From the NCBI GenBank assembly GCA_013398015.1, contig VZRR01011629.1:1-64000 (forward strand): 64,000 nucleotides of DNA. The letters run 5' to 3'. The notes below the pieces were generated by a model. That model did no database searches, was not told the DNA's origin, and was given only the letters and a program-made list of their open reading frames with translations. Below, one piece after another: positions 24,638 to 38,312 of this stretch (positions are counted from its first letter, which is position 1; each line of letters begins with the position of its first letter). The translations under genes were made by a program, and so were the position numbers. This stretch comes from Oreocharis arfaki (lineage: Eukaryota > Chordata > Aves > Passeriformes > Paramythiidae).

Positions 24638-26090
24638 ATTCATCTCCTACACGTAATTAAGCTATGAATTTCTGGATGTTCAAGATGAGGAATTAAGTGG
24701 ATGCTCAAATCATTATCCTGCATGTATCCTTTTTAACACCCTTCTGCTGTCTTTTTTCCTTTTTTTTTCTTCCCAACTATGAAGCCAGATTATTTAAAAT
24801 TGTTCTTTCTAATATGACCCACATATATTAAAATCGAATCATATTCTGGGTACTAATGAAATTGGGTTGATTGGGAAATGAGGCACATGCATTTCAGGAT
24901 TTTTCTTTTGAAGTTTGTGGTCAATTTAATATTCAGTTAAGCAGGACTTTGATGCCAGCAGAGTTGGAATAAACAGGGCCACTGCCATCTTGTTCTTCAT
25001 ATTCCTCCTGCATATTTGGCCCAGATTCCTGAAAGCTCCAAGACTCCAGCTTTGGTTAGAGTTAATCACCTCTGAAGTTACAAGGCACAGTCATTTCCTG
25101 AAACTGAAAACTGGGGTCTGAGAAGAGATAAAAATTCTTTTTCATTTGTGCTCTACAGCAGTAAGTTACAAACCAGCAGCTCATTCCTTATTTTCTGCTA
25201 CTACCTTTGTTTATAGTGTAACACTCCCAAAATGGGCTGAGTGCTGCACACAGAAACAAAAGAGCTTGTGTCTAAAAAGCAGAGCTGGGGAAACAGCATG
25301 GCAAAATGATTACACTGGATCATAACTGGGTGTCTCTACTTTGAAACAAACTGGCTTGTTAGATCAAAGGAGAGAGGGAAAGAAGTGAGGTGATGAGAGG
25401 AGAAGGCATGAGAACAGAGGAGGAAAACAACAGGTTGAAAAGATCCTCTTCAGGGTTGCTGAGACTGTGTGATGTCAGGTTCAACACTTTTAGAGACAGA
25501 AAAGGAGATGGGTTCACATGAAGTAAGAGGAGAAAACAAATTTGTTTCAGTTTAGCATCAAGGTCAACTCATCAGATCAGGACTGATCTCCATCAAAATA
25601 ATGTTTAAAACCATCAAATCTGGAATTCCAGAGCTAACACCAAGATTTCAAAAGAGACCAGAAGATAGGTGATTTCCGCAGCACAATTTCATTTGAATTT
25701 TCAGGAATACTTCTTCAGAGTTTTAAGTCATTTAATACATGTTGTTCTACATAAACTATCTAATTATATGTGAAGGAGCAGACATAAAAGATAAATTCTG
25801 TGTTTACTTGCTAGCTTTAAATTTCAAATCCTCACTAATGGTGGAGTACAAGCACAAGCCTGTCTCCACTTGTCAATTTTGGAAGTCTAATTCTATGACA
25901 GGTGAGCATTCAAATGTAACATTCTGTTCTAAAAATATTCAGATCTTTACTCTTCTGCAGGTCCTGTTGTCTTTTTTTTCAAGTCTGCCTGGTTTTAGTA
26001 ATCAATCAACACACTGAGGAAAAAAACAAAAGGCAAGTAAAAATAATAATGAACAAAATGAGAAGTAATATTAAAATTACAGTAACTCAC

Positions 26091-26278
26091 ACTTGGACTC
26101 TCTTTGCCCTTGCTGTCTTTACTGGAAGCTCCACTCAGCTGCTCAATTAAACTGTAATGTGTTAATTGTTCAGGTCCATCCTCTCCAAAGTGGCCATAGA
26201 GACTGTGTTGGTATAAATCCAAAATCGACATTGGGTTCCCCAAAAATGACCTTCTCTGACTTTGTTTATCCTGCACAG
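26091..26278 (-). CDS. NCKAP5: NCKAP5 exon (penultimate coding)
   Basis: Acceptor TACATCTCTTGCAG at 26279 and donor AGT|GTGAGT after 26091 bound 188 nt. It enters at phase 1, so the first two bases complete an alanine codon begun in the 29002-28873 exon, and leaves at phase 0. It encodes residues 1625-1686, including SILDLYQHSLYGHFGEDG and EQLTHYSLIEQLSGASSKDS. This looks like a folded or helical segment rather than the low-complexity sequence of the giant exon. The open frame reads through the donor for several codons, but only the GTGAGT site gives the phase needed for the last exon. Confidence 0.88.
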
Positions 26279-28872
26279 CTGCAAGAGATGTAACAAATAA
26301 TATCATTATGGCAGACTACATAGATTCAATGTAATTTTACAATTTTTAAACCTATTTAAATCATTTTTTAAGGTACCTTGAATTCAGTCCAATAGAAACA
26401 TTAAAAATACTAGCTTCTAATTCTCCAGTGCATATACAGGGGACTGTTCATATTTAATGTTTGAGAAGGAGGGGATGGTATGAGACAGACAGAATTAATT
26501 TCCTTACTTTTCAAATTATAGACAAGATGGTTAATTTGGAGCATCTTCCCACTTAATTATTTGCAGTAAGGTTTTGTTCTTCTCTTTTAATAGACTTGGC
26601 AGATGTGCTAAGTTCCTTTAGCATTATCTTTCAGTTTGATTGTACTTGAGAGTTCTTTCCTTTTCACTGTATTTTCAGTTAATGAATGTAACAGCATAAA
26701 AAATACACAAGTAAGGTAAGAAAGTGGTGCTTGTTTTAGATCCTGCTGTAGCACAACAACTTTAGGAATAAAGCCCCAATTTCCGAAGTCCAAGGCTGAA
26801 AACTCATTCAGAAGAACAAAATAAAAAGGAATTTTCCATGAAAGCACACACGAGACAGATGTTTCTGTGAACATCAAGCTCCTTTCCTCACACTTCTTGT
26901 TACACAAACTTCAACTCTGCCTTATAACCTACAGCATTAAGAGAGTGTCTGCTTCCAATACCCCCAACAGCATCACATCAAGGTAGAACCCAATTTATGA
27001 GATTGAAATCAAAACATTTTCATGGTTGGAAGAGAAGGATCTGGAATATTTGGCGTATTCCCTGTTACTCTACTGACCTTCTCTGTAACATTGGGCAATG
27101 CACTGGGAATCTCATGCTAAGCCCATTAAATCAACAAAGGTCTTATCATTGACTTTTAATAGCCTTTGCACTGGGCACTCAGTCTTTCTGTTCCCTGCTC
27201 ATAAATGGAAAATGGAAATCACTCCAGCATTATAATTGTGCAACCAGTGAGTTTGGGGACTCAGCTAATAAATGTAATTATCTATTCATATAAAAATATT
27301 CTCTGTGGATTGGTTTGCTGGAGCCCCTGCCCCAGCCTCATGTGGATGTTTTGAGGTTATATCACTTGTGTGCATAAAGACAGCGAGACCTTTGAACACA
27401 GAATGGGATAAAGTATGGCTGTTAATATGATGTGAGAACTGCATTTAGAGAGCACAGAAAAAAAATCCTGACTATGAGGAATGACCACAGCAGAAATACT
27501 TTTGCAATAATGTGTCATAATCTTCTATTTGTCTCAATCAAATGATGTATTTTATTCTCTTACTGGCTCGAAAGTGAGGCATCTACACAAAATTAATGAA
27601 TCTCTGTGTAAAGGGTCACCTCAAGTCATGCTTAGTGATCACTGAACTTGGAATCTGCTGCAATTTAATGCAACTGGTAGCACATGACAAAAATAATTTT
27701 TTATGCAAATTCTGATCAAAGGAAAAAAAAAGCTTATTTACCTCTTTAAAAAACACATTTATTGCATTAAAATATGATTTATAAAAAGCAAAATCTGTAA
27801 AAAAGAAGTGTTTATGGGCTGACTGAAATGACTTGCAATATTTTCTACAGATTAAACCCACGAAGCTGTAGCAGTAATGTAAATAAATGGCCCTAGCTTC
27901 CTATTTTGCTCTCTCCCATGGAATCACAAGCAATGAATTAGCTCTCAAAATGCCAAATGTTAGAGCCCAGCTCCCAGCAGACACTGAAGAGCACAGCATT
28001 CAGCCACCCAAGGTGCTTTCCGTGCCATCGGCACCGGGGTGAGGGTGCTGCAGGTGCTGATCTCTGCCAGGCCAGGCTTGGGGCTGCACAGGGCAGCAGC
28101 TCTCAGGGTGGTGCCCAGACCTTGCAGTGGCCTTCACACTCCCCAGAACTCTCCACCTGCAAGGGATCCATGGGCTGCAAGGACAAGGGCAGAGCTGCCC
28201 TCCCCTCGCTGCCCCAGGGCACACATCTGCACTGGAAGGTGGCTCGGAGCACAGCAGGCTGGTGGACGAGACAAGCCAGCAATTTCCTGGGTTATTAAAC
28301 ACACAGAAGACTATTATCTCAAGAACTTCACTTAATGTATTTTTATCTACTGGAATTCAGTAAATTCTGAATTGCCATCAATTCTCACTAAAAGCTTTGG
28401 TACTCGAAAGCTGCAATATGTACACAGAGGAAAATGAGAGAGAGTTCACTGTGGCACCATAACCAACATCACCTTGATACAGAGGTTGGGAAATTGTGGC
28501 CTTGATCACTGCATTATTTAAACAGGCTGTATAATTAAAAAGAAAAAAAAAAAAAAAGGCAAGCTGTATTTATAGTCACCTTTCAATTTTGTAATAATGT
28601 AATTATTTTTATTTGCACTGCAGAGATTTATGCATAAAAATCTACAAGTTAAGCCCCTACTAGCAAAAACTGTGGAAGACGGGATAAAGTATATACCCAT
28701 AATAAAAAGCAAAAGGTAATAAAAAGCTAATTTCTAAAGGAAAATTAGACTGAAGAAAGATTTGGGGTTAGGAAGTGAAAACTAGACAGAAAGTTCAATG
28801 AAGGACACCATCTGCTGCTGAGTCAGTGTGGGGATGAGGGACATACATCTTTATGCACAAATTTTCAATTAC
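26279..28872 (-). other. NCKAP5: NCKAP5 intron (2.6 kb)
   Basis: AT-rich sequence between donor CAAG|GTAATT at 28873 and acceptor CAG at 26279. A GC-richer patch at 28.0-28.3 kb gives short open frames on both strands with no recognisable family. A poly(A) run lies at about 28539-28558. No mobile element was recognised. Confidence 0.7.
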
Positions 28873-29002
28873 CTTGTCTGTTGTTCTTTGCTAACTCCAC
28901 AAGAGTCTCCTCTGCAGTTCTGAAATAACTGGTTCCGTACTCTGGCTCTGGCTCACTGTCAGTGCTGCTCGCTGAGTACGTGCACACCCTCAGAGCCGTG
29001 TC
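28873..29002 (-). CDS. NCKAP5: NCKAP5 exon
   Basis: Acceptor CCCTCTTTGTGCAG and donor CAAG|GTAATT bound 130 nt, entering at phase 0 and leaving at phase 1. It encodes residues 1581-1623, with CTYSASSTDSEPEPEYG in the first half (acidic and serine-rich, a likely phosphorylation and casein kinase target region) and a helical TAEETLVELAKNNRQ end. A CTYSAS-type motif near the C-terminus is, as I recall, shared by NCKAP5 and its paralogue NCKAP5L. The phases fit both flanking exons, which is the main support. Confidence 0.88.
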
Positions 29003-30411
29003 CTGCACAAAGAGGGACATGGCAGTAAGTCAGATAACGCAAAATATCAAAATAATGCTGAAGATAGTATTAGGAGTAGCACATTTTACATTCATCATGC
29101 AGTATAAATGGGTAGTTCAACTGGAAGAATTTGCATTACCAGTCTAACTCCTTCAAGTAAGTAATCATCAGTCTGACATGGGGAAAATAAGACATTTTTG
29201 TCCTGCTAAGTCCCCTGAGACAGTCTGGCAGAAACAATCCTGACTTTAACTCTTCCCTGCCCCCCCCACTTTAACATTGTTTTTGATTCTATCAACATTT
29301 TCAGATAATTTTGTCCACCAAGTTCAATTTTAGAAGCTCAAGTATGTTTAATACAGTCTATTTGTAACACACAAAATTATCACACCAGAAATAGTTTGCT
29401 GCAAGAAATTCTAGAGACAATTAGGATGGCCAGTAGACAATACACCATTTCTACACCAGTAAATCCTAATTTTTTCCTAAATTCATGTCCCTTGTCCTGG
29501 TACTTAGTGGAGAGCCCTTAGTTCCCAGCTGATTCCTGGGAATCAGGTATTTCAGGAAACAATACTATGGATTTTCTTCTGGGAATAAAAAGGATCTCTG
29601 AGAGCTCTGGACAGCTTCTAATCATGGAAGGTCTGAAGGCTCAAACCATTCAGCAGCAGCAGCTCAGTACAATAAACCCCACAAACCAGGTAGGGGGAAG
29701 CTAAGCCTGATCCTGCTTGGGTAATGGCATGTACAAATACCACCTACTAACCCTACCCCAACTGCCTTAGAATGGCTCAAAAGAGGTTTTAATTCTGTTT
29801 TCTAAAAGGGATATAAATTTCCCCATCTTTCCATCCATGCTGCAGTTTTTAACTGATGCAGAAGGACATCCTTTTGTTAGGAATCGCCCACCTGACTTGA
29901 GGGAACCAGAGCTGAGGATACCTGCACGCAAGCATTAGAGATTGCAAGGCAGCTGTAGTCCCAAAACCCCACAGAAACATGTTTAGAACAGTATTTTTCT
30001 CCTCACAATACTTCCATAGCACATGTCTCAACCTCTCATACTGTACAGCTATAAAGACAAGGAAACCTAGGCCCGGGGAAAAAACTGATCTGAATGTCAC
30101 AAAAAGCAGCAAACAAGATCAACTTTTTAGAAGAGAAGAATGGGGTAAAAGGCTTCCATTTCCTTTTCTAAAAGTGCCTGTGAAGATTTTAGTTAAAACA
30201 CGCTTATAACCAGGAGGACAAAGAACCTTGAGGTGCTGTATTATTATTACTGGTAAATAATGAGATAGCAAATGAAGGGTAAGGAAGTAAATGTAGCTGT
30301 TAGATTGTTAGTTACTCTCTCCACTGTACTAAAAGCACTGGCCATTTCTGATACCTCTACGCTGGCCACAATACCCATCTCATTGAAGAGATGCCACTTC
30401 TTAACTTATAC
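29003..30411 (-). other. NCKAP5: NCKAP5 intron (1.4 kb)
   Basis: Unique AT-rich sequence between donor AAAG|GTATAAG and the next acceptor. No repeat, RNA gene or second gene was recognised. Confidence 0.75.
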
Positions 30412-30548
30412 CTTTGTTTTAGTAGTTTTCTTGGGGGTCCACTCTGGAAGAACTTTTCTATTTTCTACAGTCTCTTCAGTGTGTTCTAATGAGGCAGAGG
30501 TCACAGAACTTGCTTCCGGTTCACTTTGCTTTGCAAGGTTAATTATCC
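30412..30548 (-). CDS. NCKAP5: NCKAP5 exon
   Basis: Acceptor TCTCTCTTAATTCAG and donor AAAG|GTATAAG bound 137 nt. Its first two bases complete the glycine codon split from the 33031-32717 exon, and it leaves at phase 0. It encodes residues 1536-1580, starting IINLAKQSEPEASS and ending WTPKKTTKTK, an acidic-to-basic segment typical of the disordered tail. It contains an in-frame run without stops only in the phase demanded by its neighbours. No start codon is present, which is normal for an internal exon. Confidence 0.86.
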
Positions 30549-32716
30549 CTGAATTAAGAGAGACATTATTTAAATTCTAGGTCTCCTCAGCATCTTCATG
30601 ATAGTATGTCAGTTATACTTCAGTAAAAACTGGGGGCAAATTGTGATACTTTCATTATGTCAAATAATATTTTACTACTCAAAGGAACAACTTAGTAACT
30701 TACTGGAATAGTTCTAACTAAAGTGGCAGAACTTCATCCAAATCCTTTTCCAGTTAACAAGAGAAGAGGAAGGCATGAATTTAAATCCCTTCATTAGTTA
30801 TAAAATATATACTCTTTCAACAAAGAAACAACATTCAATAACTACTTCTAGGCATCGTAGGATCTGCTTTGTTATTTTATGTTCTCAGAGAACAATCTTT
30901 TAACATAAATATAATTGGAAGTATCTTTCTAGCAGAAAGCCAGCTTTTTTATTTGCTATATTTGCACTATGCAAAATCGGAACATCAAAGAAGATATACG
31001 GTGCATATGAAATTAAGTGATAATTGTAATTTGGATGAGAAAGTGGGGGAGAGAAGAATGAAAATAGTCTAGTAAAAAATGAGTTGACCCCATCATCTGA
31101 TGTATACTACTTTTTTGTAACATCTCTTCATGACAATTTAATTAAGATACAAACCTCACAAGGTTGGTGCAGTGAATATTAGCATTAAGATCAGAACAAT
31201 CTTACTGCTAGTGACTTCTTGTGAAGCAATTCAGTGCTTGCAGTTTCTGTTCAATTTGTTATAATGACAGTGTTTAATCACGGGCTCTACTCTATAACAC
31301 ACTGCTGAATTGAGGTCACACATGTGGCCATTCAAGCATGTAGCACATAATCTATAACTAAGATTTCTCTTCTGAATCCTTCTTAGCTGTATCATTAATT
31401 AACAGTACACTTACTTTTAAAATACTAAGTATTAAAATATCTTTTGTTTAGCTTTGACTTGAAACAAGCAGGGGAGTCTGCAATAAAGCATACAATGTGT
31501 GTTTGCAGTCTATTATACCATTACAACACTGCACTGGGAATATTGCTAAATCAACTAAGTTCTAAGATCTTTAATTAGAAACCTTCTGTTATGCATCTTA
31601 TGAACATATAAGAGAGGCTTCTTTCTTCCTAGGCTCAATATATGTCAGCTCATTAGCAGAGCATATATTTGATGGCCTTAAACTAAGCTCAAACTTGATA
31701 TTTAACCTTACATGCTAATTACACAGAATCTCTCTTATAGATAGAGTGATACAGATTTATGAAAGTTAAATACAACTTTTACAGCAGCAATAACCAGGCT
31801 GACAAAGTGCTAATCACCATAACCCCTATAAATGAGTGACATTGCATTTGGTCAAGACAAAACAATACCCTTCTCCATTAAACTAATCACTTTTACTGTG
31901 CTTTCTGCTGTATCTGTCATGCTGACTATGAAAATTTCCCTGTTGTTAATGCTACACGATTTTTAATGCTATTAGCATATATATTAATAACTCCAAAGTC
32001 TTCAAAAACTTACATAAATAGTCAGTGTTTGTTTATAAAAAATGCACAGACTTCAATGGAACTATTTACTAATACAAAGTTATTTGCTGGAGCTTTGATG
32101 GATTGCCAGTCCTTTTATACCTTTGTCAGCTCTTGTTTTATAGCTTAAACACACACGTAGCTCATGAACAAAAGTCAGGGGTTTTATATCCATATATAGA
32201 AATGTGTTTGCATGATGTAGTAAAGTTATGAGAGAGCCTTGTTTGAGGTCAAGGCCGTATATTCAGTGGGACAGAATTTATGCATTGAGGCCAAATGAGT
32301 CTTTAGTTCAAATCCAGTATCAAAAGCAAGTCTTCATGAATATATCTTTTCTATGTGACAACATGGCTGTGCTTTGTACTTTGTACAGTCTGATCCTGAA
32401 TATTGCTGAACATCCGTATTCTTTTTCAAGTCAACTTCCAAGGCTGGCATATGTTATTTTTTCTTCAAGTACAGTTTCTTGAGAAAAGGCCTTAAGTACT
32501 AAACTCATTTTTCTTTCTCAGATAAGCATTATGTATAACAAAATTTCCATATGGCTCAGGTCACAAACTTGTTAACCTTATGCGTTCATAAAAAGAGTAT
32601 CTTCTGCTCCGCATTTAACATTTCTGTTATCAATTGCCGTTATTACAGGATTTCTGCTAATCAAAACAGAGGCCAAGGCAGAAATAATGTGATTTTCAGT
32701 GTAATTGACATTTTAC
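30549..32716 (-). other. NCKAP5: NCKAP5 intron (2.2 kb)
   Basis: AT-rich sequence between donor TCAG|GTAAAA and acceptor TTCAG. Nothing recognisable beyond short chance open frames. Confidence 0.75.
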
Positions 32717-33031
32717 CTGAGGAAGCTGGTTTGGGAAGGCGACTTTGAAAAGGTCGTATACCTTTGGCAGTCATGGCCGGATCAGATGTCGAGTGACTAA
32801 TTACGCTTTCCACGGACTCCTGGCTCTTAGCTGTTGAAGGCACTTCTCGCTCAAGAGTTTTGGCTTTTACTGAAGGAGCTGAAAGAAGAACTTGCTCAGA
32901 TGCTGCAAAGACTCCCGTTTCCAAGGCTGGTTCTTGCTTAGAAATGTGTCGCCCCGTCGATCGGTTCCCTGAGTCAGGGAGGGGGAAGGTTCCAATCCCA
33001 CTGTCCAGCGTCCTCATCTGGCAGCAAGACT
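32717..33031 (-). CDS. NCKAP5: NCKAP5 exon with two usable acceptors
   Basis: The donor TCAG|GTAAAA ends the exon at 32717 (phase 1). Two acceptors are visible 14 nt apart: TGTGCCTTAG|AG (exon starts at 33031) and TTGCTGCCAG|ATG (exon starts at 33017). The first is chosen because it completes the codon left open by the 76-nt exon at 39621-39546. The frame then reads SCCQMRTLDSGIGTFPLPDS and continues through residues 1431-1534. It ends SRLPKPASSG. The MRTLDSGIGTFPLPDSG block matches the conserved NCKAP5 family signature as I remember it, making this one of the strongest exons for gene identity. HSTSDPAMTAKG is a further family-like stretch. Confidence 0.9.
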
Positions 33032-34919
33032 CTAAGGCACAGGAAATTGGTGTGATGGGATGGAGCTAAAGGTATTTAAAGTCAGGAAAAGGATCTAGGG
33101 GGGAAAAGGGGCCTCTTAAAGAGGAGGTTTCAAGGCAAGGGGAACATTTTGCACTTTGTGAGTGTGCTGCTCCCTGACACTGGTACCCTTTCGACACTTT
33201 ATCTACTGAATACAAGGAAATACCCTGTTGAGGCGCAGTGAAATTAAACAAGTGCCAAAACACTGACACTGGCCTGCTTTGGAGTAAGTGTGATAATGGA
33301 TAAGTGTGATAGGTCCTGGAAAGTGGTTACAGTTGGAATTTTAAAATAATTTAATTAGAAGGCCCACAGAAGGTCTGGAGAGTACCAGTGTGAGGGACGT
33401 AGTGTAATGTATTTCTTCCAACATAAACCCACAGTCCACAAAAGTTTGGCCTCTCCATACCGTGTTTTGCTAATTGTTTCTCATACAAGGAGATGTTAAC
33501 CAAAATGTGTCATGTATTCTTACACAAAATTAGGATATACAGAACTTCTTAGAGATACCCATCTCTCAGAGCAGCCTGAAAAACTCAGACAGCAGCAGCC
33601 ATGCCTCTGTTTACCTTGTTCCACTCTGGTTCTGCACATCCCAGTTTGGGTAAGCATACACAATGCCAGCCAGAGATACCTTTAGCACTTTTATTTTTTG
33701 GAAGCAATATGGTCCCACACAGCCCTCCAGCTTATTCATCCTGCTGGAAAGGTGCTGTACTAACCATGGAACAGGGAAAGGTGCAAGTGTAGATGGGTGC
33801 ACATGGATATTTGAGCAACCAGGATGGACTGGCAACCCCCCTGCCCTCTCATTCTCTGTCAGTTTCCAGAGACTTCCCTTTTGTTTCTATAAGGGGCAAA
33901 CAATGTTGAAAAGACTGAGATGGTAAGGTCCTTCTGAGAGCTATAAACACAAGGAGGGAACTTCAGCACTAATGGTTGGAAAATGAGCATAATTTAGGTT
34001 AAATGTCTGGAAACATCCCTTGACAGCAAGATCTTAAGTCTGTGGCAGACACTCCCAAAGGAGGCAGAGGAATTTCCTTTGCTTTGAACAATTTAAGGCT
34101 GCACTAGACTAAAGATGTACGGCAGTGAACAATTGTACTCTAGCAAGAGATGCAGAATATGGACCAATATATCTCCTCCATCAGTATTTTACGTGTTTCT
34201 GAGTATTGATTTTTTTTTACGATATGTCCATTTGTTATTTAAGTCTGTTGTAGTTAGCAGTCCTCAGTCAAGTAATTTTCATTATTTTTTTCCTCTGCAG
34301 TGTTTCTAACACTCTCAGAAATTTGGAAATATTTCTCCCCTATGGGTTCTGCCTATTTGTTTTTGAACTGAGAACATTACCATGGTCATTCTCATTAAAT
34401 ATCTTCATCTCAGTGGGCCCTTCTTGATAACAAGTAAGAAACTACTTACAGGTAAATTAAATATGTATTTCTGTTTCATGGTTCTTGTGAAAGGAGAAGC
34501 AGCCTTATATTTATGTGGTCCTCATTACCATGTCCTCATCACTCAGGATCAAAGAAGGACTGAAATCCTGCTGAGCACCTGAACCTTACAGGGCCTGCCT
34601 GAGCTGCAGCAGCAAATGCTCTATGCATTGTCTTTCAGAAGGGCAACAACTGACTCTGATTTCCCTCACACAATTACTGCACGTCAATAATTTCTCTCCA
34701 TAGGTGAAAGGAGGTGAGGTGTTGAAGCCATGCCTAGCTAGCACCTACATTTTCCATCACATTTTTGAGCTAATGTGTCATAATGATTTTAGAAGTTGCT
34801 GAAGGTTTTCCAGGAAACATAAGAAGAAAATAAAGAGAACTATATTTGGTTCTGCTGCACCAAGAAGAGGTATCCCATCTACTGAACCCTCTTACTTCAG
34901 CTATACTTTTTCTAATGTT

Positions 34920-34940
34920 TTGTTGTTGTTGCTGTTGTTA
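34920..34940. repeat. Short TTG trinucleotide repeat
   Basis: About seven units of TTG with one C interruption, inside an NCKAP5 intron. Confidence 0.7.
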
Positions 34941-37900
34941 TTTTTGAATAGCAAAATACCTAGCTAGAAGTGGGAGTGCAGAAAAGCAATTTAAAATGCC
35001 AGGCATTGCCCTTGCCATTTTCTGTACATAATCAAGCTGAAACAGCATGTTAGCTCGTGGACAGGCAATTCTTCAACTAAAGACTGTTGGTGAGAGAGTT
35101 AGAAAATAAAGGGAAATATGGAATAAGAAAGGACTTCTGTTATTTGCCTCTCAACCAAAAGTCATCTGTGCAGCACTGGTTGTGTTGGAGAGGCAGAGCT
35201 CTTCAGCAGAGACACAGAGCAAACTGAAAACACCACATAAAACAACATAAAAGTCTGAGGAGTCTCCCCTCTCCTGTCTGTATGGTCAGTGTGAGATCTG
35301 ATTGTGTAACCATTTCCACAGGGACTCTGAAGGACCTCGTAGTGTTGTTTGCTTTCTGACCATTCTCCAAGAAACTAAATAGTCATTCCCTCCTAATTAC
35401 TACAGGAAAATTAGGTAGGATCAAAATGTATATCAAACAGCAAAGCTGCAGCCTTTGCTAAGGGAGAACCGGAAGAGGGAAACTTTTATCTTCTGAGGGC
35501 ATGTTTCCTAAAATGACATATGGATTTCTCTTGCCCACTGTTACCTTGTGTACATCTAGGAATGGATCATGAAAGAAATGGCATAGAATCAAAAGAAATG
35601 AATACTGAGGACCAGACTTCCAAGAAAATACAGTCTCCTGCTGTTTCCAAAATAATTGGGAGAGTGATGGAGGAGCACACCAGCAGTATCTCATTTAATT
35701 AAAAGGAAAAATAGTTTTAATCGATTATAGCCTTCCTTCATAGAGCCTTTATCCATGATAAAGGAAATACACCGGGTGGAAAACAGATTTTTAAAACAGC
35801 TCACTAATTTTCAGTTCCGAAAAGCCACAAAAGGGTCTGGTTTTCAAAGTGCCCAATGCTTGGCAGCTCCCATTGTGACACTTAAAGACAGATCTTTGGA
35901 AAATTCTGTGACTCAGCTATGTCGAACAACCCTCAAAAACCTAGTCCGAAATCCATAGTACACCACAAAATTCTTTGTGGACTCTAATTTTTCATTACTG
36001 AAAGTAACTAATTCACCCCTACAGCTATATAATACAAATAAAAAAGAATCTTTCAGAACAATTTGTATTACTGAAAGAACAAATACACATTATCTTGCGT
36101 TGGTTTTAAATTTTTATGAACCAACTGCAAAATAAAAAAAATACGTTATACATCCCAGTGACAGCTTTCAAACAGCTTCATGGCCCATCTGATTTCATCA
36201 GCTGCACTGACACTTCAAATTACTGTTATCAGTGAGAGCTGCACAAGACTACATAATGAAAATATGTAAAAGTTAAATCTCTGGTGCTGTGACAGTACCA
36301 CTCAGTAGATGAAAAATGACTCCATGAAACATTAAAGTCTGAAAAGAGTTATATATGAGTTTAATTACTTTCGCTTGAGAATTCTTCCTGGCATACCAGC
36401 CAAATTCCTTGCCTGTTTCTGATTTTTTTTTTTCCTCCTCTTTCCTTGCCAGGGAAGAAAGAAGCTCACAGAATGATATTGGCTTTACAGTGGACACAGA
36501 CAGACTCAGTCACCATCAGCCACTTCTCTGAATAATCAGACTAGAATTGAAAGCCTGAAATACTGAAATAGCCCCTTCTCTCCCTCTCATCATGGGGACT
36601 CGAGTCTGGACCAAAAACAAAGCCCCTGGAAGTCCTACTGTAGAGGAACAATTCCAAACTGAAAACAGAAACAAGGAAGAATTTACAGATACTTCCTGGA
36701 GATCAAGAAACTCCTGACTGCATGGGAATCTTTTGATGACTGGGCGTTGCCAGAGCTCAGTGGAAAATTTGAGGAAGACCTTTAATGTTGAGAAGCCTCT
36801 TAACCGCTGGACAAAGGGAGTTAACACTGCAAAGACAGTTTTCTGAAAGTTTTCCAAACTACTTCAAAATAATTTTCAAATTTGGTATTTTCACATGCAG
36901 GATGATCCTGCAGTTCATGATGATCCTACATCAGCTGGACACCACGGTAATTTGTACAGCTGGACAGTGCTTTGCAATATTGCACCATCACTGGTGCTTT
37001 ACCAAGATTTTCTGGTATCAGTAAATCACCAAGCTCTCTTCAACACGGAGTCAGCATGCAAATTAGAGATGGAATAAAAAGGATCTGTGAATAAAAGTAT
37101 CCTACTACTAGTCTGCGCCACTCTGAGGGTATGGACAAGAGAAGAGTAGGAAAGGGACATACACTCAGGCTGGCAGATATCAGGAATTCTAAAAATCAGA
37201 TCATCACTGGGGAAAATAACTCTAGCAGCTCATTCTGTAGGGTTTCTTTTACATTTTCCTCTGAAATGCAAAAATTAAAGAGTTAGAAGTAAACATGCCC
37301 CACTGATAAGAACTGACAGCTTAGAATTCATTGAAGTATTTTAGGGCATTCTCCTGAGCATAGATAATTTAAAAATGCATCTTAAATACCAACAACAAAT
37401 CACTTATTTGTGATTTGTGTGTGTATATAATCACCTAATTATTCTTCAACTTTTTTTTTTTTATTTCTTCTAAAAGACTTGCCACAAAGATATCAGAAAC
37501 ACATCACCTCTATCTCAGAAAGCATCCTTGGTACAAATCATTGGAGACTGGAAGAGAATACCCAGGGAAGCTGAGTGCTGACCCTGCTTTTGTGCTCCTT
37601 CAGAAGCACAGCTCTCGGTCAGTGTGAGGGCGAGAGGAGCTCTCACTGGTTCCATGCTGCTTTATGCTGTTCCACAGCACCCTTCTCTGCTCCTCTTTTT
37701 ACACAATGCATTTAAAAGGAAAATCAATTTGAAGGAAAAAAATTTTAAAAAGCACAGAACAGCTACTCTGAAGGGAACTGCTTCCAGCACAACATAAGAA
37801 ATGTGGGTCCAGCCCAGGTTAAGTTCTATGCTGAGGGTTGCAAAGGAGGGTATTACTCAAAATAAGCACTGGAGCAAAATCCGTCCCACTCTCAGATAAG

Positions 37901-38312
37901 GGACATGTTAGTCTCCCTCAGGTTCAACCTATGGCTGAGTCCTAGCACACAATGAAGAGGTTTCATGTATTTCATAAAAGAGAAGACATAAGGTGGTGAC
38001 ACAGCTTTTAAACACAGCTTCTGATTACACTCTTCCTCAATAATGTGAAAAGATGCTTTTGCTAAGGGGGATATAATGCCACATGTTATTGCAAACTAAC
38101 CTTTAACTGAATTAACTGGGGAGTGTTTAATAATGTTTCCTCAGGTAAAGACTCACATTTTAATAAAGTCTTTTTATGTTGTAACCTAAATGAGTTTCAC
38201 AGAGGCTTAGTCTATTCACAAATCACATACAAGTCCTTCTTTACATAGGGACTGTTACACTGCTAAGAAGTGTATAGTATAACTCAGGGTTACTATGACT
38301 GTCTATTTAAAA

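Larger units (their letters stand above)
2834..26090 (-). other. NCKAP5: NCKAP5 last intron (23.3 kb)
   Basis: The largest intron here runs from donor AGT|GTGAGT at 26091 to acceptor CAG|AAA at 2833. It is mostly AT-rich unique sequence. Recognisable items are an antisense CR1 tail (10474-10539), a TATTG-type short repeat (10306-10338), a 19-bp tandem repeat (12941-12997), a 10-bp tandem repeat (18753-18782) and a CA/TA microsatellite (24586-24637). GC-richer patches near 12.5-12.8, 13.3-13.7 and 18.6-19.3 kb give short open frames with no family resemblance. I saw no further exon with good splice sites in either strand. A phase-0 cassette exon could be missed. Confidence 0.7.

Noticed and set aside
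27957..28363. Overlapping frames on both strands in a GC-richer intron patch.
   Set aside because: Frames on both strands of similar length with no shared family features indicate low stop density, not coding. No exon-grade splice sites fit NCKAP5 phases.
32661..33017. Open frame beginning with ATG at 33017 as a separate small gene.
   Set aside because: The methionine is internal to an NCKAP5 exon: the frame is continuous with flanking exons, and the part below 32717 is intron read-through.
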